Assembly (NCBI GenBank): GCA_973895155.1
Contig: OZ316898.1
Coordinates: forward strand, 16,802,001 to 16,866,000
Source: Marsupella aquatica
Taxonomy: Eukaryota; Marchantiophyta
Reading direction: 5' to 3'
Length of the DNA: 64,000 bases
Shown here one piece after another: positions 57,607 through 64,000 of the stretch. The notes under the pieces were generated by a model, which saw only the letters and a program-made list of their open reading frames with translations, ran no database searches and was not told where the DNA came from. A program made the position numbers and the translations under genes. Position 1 is the first letter of the stretch; every line of letters begins with the position of its first letter.

Positions 57607-60600
57607 GATCGATGGCGGGTCCCCACGTAGAACTGTAAAGTGGGCTCTCTCTCACTTGAGTGGACCAGTGGGATCTCGCTCGCCTCGTTTTTGTTTCGTA
57701 GTTGCCTCGGCATGCACGAACCCGTGCTCAGGACAGTACGATTGTAAGAGTGGCGTGGTGCCGAGTGTGTTATGTCCTGACTATGCATAGCAAGCACTTT
57801 GGATCCGCGTTCCATAATAAGTCGTTGCTGTAATGCTGTCGTTCAACTCTTCGAAGCAGGCAGACCATGCAATGTCAAGGCGAGGCCGAGTGTTTGTTGT
57901 TGTTGTTGTGGTGGTCTGATTTGAATTCTTGCCGTGTTTTTCCCTTTTCTACATACTCAAGATCGGCAGTAGCAGCTGGCCAAGTACTCGAAATGGAATT
58001 TGAGTGCAGCTGGCAAAAGCTTGACACCGCCCACAAGTACAGGCACAGTACTTGTTCCCGACCAGGCTTGTTGACCTGTTCGATGTCTTGCTTTTTGCCA
58101 GATGAGGTCAGCCGAGTATCACACCACCAGCTCCGCCCCTGAAAATCCCCCAATAGTGGTTCCAAACCAGGGTCATTTTTAAGGTCTTTCCAGTTTGACT
58201 GGGGTGGCCAACGTAAGCTTGTGTGGAAGAGAAGATTTTGGGTATATTGATTCAAGGTCTACCAAACTCAATCAAGGGTCTGGATCACTCTGAATAAGTT
58301 TACTAATTAAAGCCCATTACTACAGTGGTTCTCCCTCCATTTAAGCATACTGTCAGATTCTGGGTATTGGGTATGTGGCTGGATGTGAAACTCGCAAATC
58401 AAAGACAAAAACCCTGGCTAGATCTTAAAACCTCTATATTTTTGCCACTAAGCAAATCACTCTTCCAGACTAAAAAATTTTCCTCCCACCCGTGCTTGTA
58501 GTTTCTTTGTTATGGAGAGACTCTTCATGTTCCCTGTTCACCATAATTTGCGTGTCATTCTGGTGAAGCAAACTTTGGTTTATACTCATGAATTAGTGAC
58601 CCAAATTAAACTTTACATACATTTTAAACAATTTGTGTTGGCTCAATGGAAGAAGGTGGGTGCCCCGCATTCCACATTAAAATTTTCTTGGTTTCCTGTT
58701 TCCCACTGACAAATTTGCAACAAGTTTTTGTCTCCCATTAACCAGTTTCCTACCTAGCCAAGGCCCATTAGCCAGAGAATGTTAACCCTTAAATCTAGGG
58801 TGCTCTAACGGTCAGAAAATAATTCACAAAATTCTTAAGATAAATATAGTCCTAACATCTTCTCCTTCACACAGGCTCACGTTTGCCACACTGGCCAAAA
58901 AGGAAAACCCGCAAAGATTATAGACTGCACCTAGCACATGGTGCTATTCTGTAATTTGCAGATCTCAAGACGCTTAACGTGCTCTTCAATTTCTTGGAAT
59001 TTGGACTTCAGCATCGGTGACTCACAATCTAAATTTTGGAGTACACAAGTTCCAACTAGAATGTGATAATGTAGCCATCACGAATGGTAGGCAACGCTGA
59101 GGCCCCCAAATCACGGCAGAAAATGGCGTTATGGGACAGAAAACGAAGAGCCACTTTCTCCAGTGTGCCCCAGAGTTGAGAGAAGTTTGGTGACTCAAAA
59201 AGTTTAAAAAAGCTTGACCTCTCCCTCTCTCTCTCGGTTTTGTTACCAGTGCCCCTTTTCCCCCAATGATTCCATTAAATTCGTGCCAGCCCTGGAGCAC
59301 TACTTGTTGTGTATGTGGCACGGTGGGCACCTTTGAGGAGTAGATGGTTGGAATTCAAAACACACCAACAAACTGATCCCATGACAAGTCAAACTTGCAC
59401 GAGACGAGAATAGAAAGTCAGCACTAGCAACGATTAATTTAGTTGTCTTCCTTTTCGCAGTAGAGGATAAAAAATTTACTTGCAAAATAATTGCATTTTG
59501 CATTTCATAACAAAGCCAAGAAAGGCGCTTTTGCTCTTTGGCAGTGTGTATATAAAAGGATGAGAATTTGGTTGGTTTCTTGAAACTGATGCCAGCAATT
59601 GACCTAAAGGTTTGACAAAGTGCCTGGCTGTAACAACCCAACCCGATGGACTGCACAAATACCTTCTTGTACTCAGATAACACTCTTTCTTTAAAGCAAG
59701 TCCATACTTCTGTGGTCAACAGTAATCTGATCCATTCAGGTTTCAAGGTTCATGGAGTGGTCCATCGAGGATTACTTCTGCTTTATTAGATTGGAGAATT
59801 GTGAGAATGAACTTTGTATTTCCTTTTTTAGAGGAAAAGGAGGACCGCCCCCTAACAACAGCCAGAAAACGTCATGACAGGTTTCCTGCAAGCGAAGAAA
59901 GAGGTACCCTCAAACTTTATGCAAGCCAGAAACATCATGACACCAGGTTTCATGGAGTAGAAAAAGTGGTACAACGTTTCACCGTCCAAAAGGTCAGTAA
60001 CCTGCCATCTTACTCGATAAAGTTTGACTGGCTTATTTAAGGGAACAACGAAGGCAGCCCAAGAATCTCCTAGAGAAGAACTCAGGCAACAAATCATTCT
60101 AGGATTTGTTAGTGAAGTCCCCCATTCGCGATCTACTTGCATGCCATATTTTCTCTGGGAACAGAAAATTTTGATAATTTGACTATTGTAATGTGCTTGT
60201 AGAAAAAGATGCTCCTATGGACCCTAGACAGAAACCACACCATGGGGATAGACTAATCAAGAATATTCCCTGATTACTCACCATGACATTCTGAGTAAAA
60301 TGCGGTACATTTGAGTTGAAAAAATCTATGGAGCATTTTGACAAACATAGAGGTCTATCCTGGCTTCATTTTGTATGCTTGTGAGTCGGCACTGACATGG
60401 GAAGTCTCGGTATGGGAGCTCAAGAACTTGGGCTAGGCCACAACGATCCTACCAACTTCAACTTTGAAATAATGTTGTTATAGGGTCCTTTTTCATGCAT
60501 GAAAGAGTAACCATGCCCAAGCGCAAGGGCTGTGCAAGTGCAATACCCACTTGGGGTATAGGGACTTTTGTTCTAAGCCATGTACAGCTACAAGAGGGGG

Positions 60601-62887
60601 CTCCAAAGCTGACACAATCAATTCAATAGCCTCCTGGAAGGAAGGAGGGGCAGAGCCCATCCCCTACACCCCCACCCCCAAAGGCCCCTCTTATATACAA
60701 CCAATGTTGGGAGCCTCATACTTCTAATGTGGGTGATCAACATAAAAATTGACCTTTCAAATAATATGGCTTTTTGTAGTTGTCTGATTTGGCTGAGGAG
60801 AGGGTTTGACTAGAAAAATTATGGTAAAGTCAGGCAAAAGCAAAAATCAGTCATCCTGTTTATTCCACTAGTTTGTGATTGTCTGATTCACCAAACGAGG
60901 GCTTGAACAGTGTGTCACAAAACCAAAGTCATCACAACATATGAACTAGGTGGGGGGGCAGTTTTATGGAGGGTGGCTGCAAGGTGGGGATGAGAGAGGA
61001 GCGGGGTGCAGTTCATGGCTTGTGAGCACTGGGAGAGGGTGGGGGAGATGGGTGTCAGGGAGGAAATGGAGGAGTGGGAGAGGCAAGGAAAGGTTGGGGG
61101 GGCGGGGGAGGGCAGGGAAGGAGGTGAGGAGATTTTGTCGTGCCCCTTCACCCGGCCCTCACCTCAATTATTTTGTTTACCGCCTGCCCTCACAAGTTTG
61201 ATTTTCATATTCCCCCTCTCCCTTTTCAGGTGCCTAAAACTGCCATGACATTTGTTTTCCATCGCATTGGTGTTCCATCTCAATAATGCTTTGTGTCCAC
61301 TTTCTTTTGCCTCTACCGTCACTTTGATGCCTACAAGTTGTAGTGTAACAATGATTTGTGCATGGCATGGGCACCATCTCTTGCTTTCCCATTTAACTTT
61401 CCACTCTACATACTTTCTCGCTCCCGGCCTGCTCCATTTCCCGGCTGATGTGTTATTCCAGCTAGAAGTGACCTACAAGGCAAGACACAACAGAATTTAA
61501 TTTAATTTTTGGCACTCCTTGATTGTGTGGGATGCAGTAGAATCTTCAGTTTTGACCCACTCCCCTCTCATGCACCTTGTTCCCTCTTCTCTCATTCTCA
61601 GTTTTTCCTTTTGAAATCGGTAGCTCTGTAATTGCATTCAGTTTTTGACCTCAATGTTATTTCTGGAACTGAAGCTCCCATATACCAGAATTTTGACGAG
61701 ATGCTCACGTGGTGCTCAGAAACATTAGCTTCTACTCAGATATTGTCCTTCCTTTTTACAAATGCTCACGCTTTGTCAGAAAGTGTTGTAGTGCCAATCT
61801 GTGTTTTGAGGACCCAAATGCTGTGGTCCATCTAAGCATCAACTTGCTTCATAGTAATTACATCAATTTTTCAGGGATAAGGTTACGTATAGTTGGATTT
61901 GTGATTTTGTACACCATAAAGATATTTAAAGAGTAAAGCATAAGCATGGGATGGCTGCTGTCTACAGCAACTGAGATATGGTCTCATGATTTTATTGTGG
62001 GTTGATACTGCTTGACTTTGAGACAGGAGTATTTGTGGTTTTCTTTTAGGAATAGGAGGTATTCTATAATGCAAGCAAACAGGAGTTTTGTTAGCGAGGG
62101 GAGTATTGTTAGCGAGACCCTTGTGGTTTTAAATGTATTTTGCTTTTTGCTGCCTTTTCTATTTTTTGTGTGTTTTTTACGACTCCAAATGGCTAACGAG
62201 ATCGCTAGCAAAAAGAGGAGTAGCAGTTTACTGTTAGCCAGTCAATTGCATATAGAAAAATTAGGGGTCATGTGAGGAAACTTTTTGCTCATGCGAAGAA
62301 AATTTCTACTGTTTCTTCGCACGCGACAATGACCCTAGGAATAGAACCCAAATCCAAAGCCCCTTCTTTCACTAGTTCTTGGGGAGGGCTGTTGAGTTCG
62401 TGGGTTGGGTCAAGTGCCATTCAAATCTCCTTCAGAAAAAAGGATGTGCCATCAATTTTTTTTATTAATTCCATTGCATTGTATATGTGGGTAGTCCAAC
62501 ATGGAATGTTTTCAAAACTCTTTTCTAGGTGGCCAGAGCTGGGAAAAGGATTATGTTTTTTAGAAGTGGGCCCCCCTTTAAATACATTGTCAACTGTGCC
62601 TAAGTGCAGGCTCCTGAGAAGACACCCCAATCCAGCACATATCCAGGGTATGCTCTATGCAATAAGTGCAAGAACTTTTGATTATGCACTTCTCTGTATG
62701 TGCTTGTGTTTACACTCATGCATTTATATAGGATAACTGTGGAGTCCATTTGAAGTGTAGTTGCAAAGAAGTGAAATGTGCTCTTCCTTGAGGTATTCTA
62801 TGATGCAAGCACACAAGACTTTTTGCTAGAGTATTGGTAGCGTCACAGGAGTGTTCTTAATGCCTTTTGATTTTTGGTGACTTTTTG
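57607..62887. other. No supported gene
   Basis: Many short ORFs on both strands without domains, including 59300-59746 minus and 62272-62733 plus. A G-rich purine tract is at 60940-61130. A segment at 62045-62165 (ggtattctataatgcaagca) has a diverged second copy at 62790-62880, just before the inverted-repeat element. Confidence 0.35.
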
Positions 62888-63254
62888 ACTAAGTTTGCTA
62901 CACTGTCCACCTCAATTAGTGTTGGTCACACTAAATTGTGTAGCCCATTAAATGTCAAGTCTCACATAAAATAGTGTGAGTCACATTATTTTTATTTCAG
63001 GTGTCACAAGAAGTCACACTTTTGGTCTCAGTATTGAGGTGTTTGCCTTTGAATACTGCACACTGAGAATAGGGGCATAAAACTGAGACTCAGGCGGGCT
63101 CTCAATACAAAGTAAATAGTGTGACTTCACATACTTAATTAGTGTGATTCGGGTTAGAAAAATGTTCACACAATTAAGTGCAAGTCACTCTAATTGTGAT
63201 CTCCTACTGATTACATACTCACACTATTTAGGGTGGATAGTGTAGCTAAGTGGT
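62888..63254. mobile_element. MITE-like inverted-repeat element, about 365 bp
   Basis: The left end (ctacactgtccacctcaatt, from 62898) is the inverted counterpart of the right end (aaatagtg-type sequence, gggtggatagtgtag, to 63245). About 35 bases pair with few mismatches. Internally, tagtgtga(g/c)t-cacat words also recur in both orientations, so the whole element could fold. No coding capacity and no certain target duplication. Confidence 0.6.
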
Positions 63255-64000
63255 GTATAAATGGGTTATTTCCTTTTACAAGGACAAAAGTATGGTACTG
63301 TGAAGAAGTTTTTCCTTGCAACCTACACGTGCCCCTCTTCTCGAATACCCGCATGTATGAGATGTGACAGCCTCAGAGGCAGCAGCTATTCTTTGTAGGA
63401 AAAAGTAGGCATTTCCAGTTTTCTAGTGCAAATGTCATGGTTCTGTTGTCAGGTCCTACACAAAGTACTCGTACCCTTAACCGTCACACTGGCCCTTTTG
63501 AAATGGATATTTGCTTGTAAGTAGGCTTAGTGGTTGTAGCAGGCTATTATTAAAAAAAGTGCCTATAAGTACTCTATGTAATTGTCGCATCTTATAAATA
63601 AGTGCTAGAAAGTACTCTATGTAACTGTTGCAAGCTCTTGTCACTAAATGTATCTTGATTACTGTTTGCGGATAAATGCATTTATACTCAAATAGACAGA
63701 ATGCAATAAGGCATTTGTTGTTTTGTCGGGCTCAAGATGCACCTAGGCAAACTGCATTTTCTGGTGCATCTACAAAGAAGATGCAGCATATTAGAGCACT
63801 AAATTGCATTTCTGGCCTCCACTTTTAACCACAAAATGCACAATTATCAACAATGCAAAGTATAAACACCTTGAGAATGATGGAAACACAACCACTTATA
63901 TCTTCACATTTAAGATCTTGTACTGAGCAAACAACCCACACACTCATATCGAAAGAACATTGACAAGACTACTCAAGTCATTGTGTCAATGTTCCCGAAA
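63255..64000. other. No gene; one 43-bp direct duplication
   Basis: At about 63557-63640 the order aagtgc-tag/taa-aagtactctatgtaa(t/c)tgt occurs twice. The rest to the window end is unassigned. Confidence 0.4.

Noticed and set aside
62272-62736. 154-residue plus-strand frame
   Set aside because: No recognisable motif, composition like random AT-rich sequence, adjacent to duplicated non-coding DNA.

Overview
This window looks like nuclear DNA of a land plant with a large, repeat-rich genome. The evidence is intron-containing eukaryotic genes with GT/AG junctions, a plant-specific DOG1-domain gene, a plant PEX11A-type peroxin, plant telomere-type CCCTAAA motifs (51756-51773, 54743-54758), and many decayed LINEs and small inverted-repeat elements. 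I see no bacterial operons, CRISPR arrays, rRNA or convincing tRNA. A non-seed vascular plant (lycophyte or fern-like) would fit the gene spacing and retroelement mix, but that is an inference; the sequence alone does not fix the species.

Six host genes can be supported. They are: a G-patch protein of at least four exons (minus, 1067-3042); a five-exon TruA-type tRNA pseudouridine synthase (plus, 5602-7512); an intronless DOG1-domain gene (minus, 17901-18680); a two-exon PEX11A-type peroxin (plus, 29668-31918); an intronless UBL5/HUB1 gene (minus, 34466-34687); and a probable two-exon gene for an unrecognised 84-residue protein (minus, 35796-36604). They are unrelated housekeeping or regulatory genes and form no pathway, although the G-patch protein and UBL5 both point to RNA splicing.

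The rest is mostly repeats. 11.6-15 kb holds a dead R2-like LINE (N-terminal zinc finger, reverse transcriptase, CCHC knuckle, endonuclease-like C-terminus) on the minus strand, preceded by three leader repeats of about 185 bp. 23-29 kb is a mosaic: three pieces of one L1-like LINE on the plus strand, separated by foreign DNA carrying two decayed minus-strand ORFs. 39-42 kb has several LINE 3' ends, one of them a 5'-truncated insertion with a 13-bp target duplication inside an older repeat whose uninterrupted relative lies 1.3 kb away. Two copies of a 180-bp terminal-inverted-repeat element with 8-9 bp target duplications lie at 38.7 and 56.1 kb. Foldback elements lie at 10.3-11.2 and 62.9-63.25 kb. 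Tandem arrays include about 13 diverged units of about 80 bp at 36.7-37.8 kb, four 70-76 bp units at 33.06-33.35 kb and two units of about 187 bp at 54.1-54.5 kb.

The most notable observations are the duplicated, frameshifted last exon inside the TruA gene, the R2-like LINE in a plant context, and the matched pair of small DNA transposons with visible target duplications. Exon boundaries were read by eye from splice consensus and reading-frame continuity; no transcript or database evidence was available.
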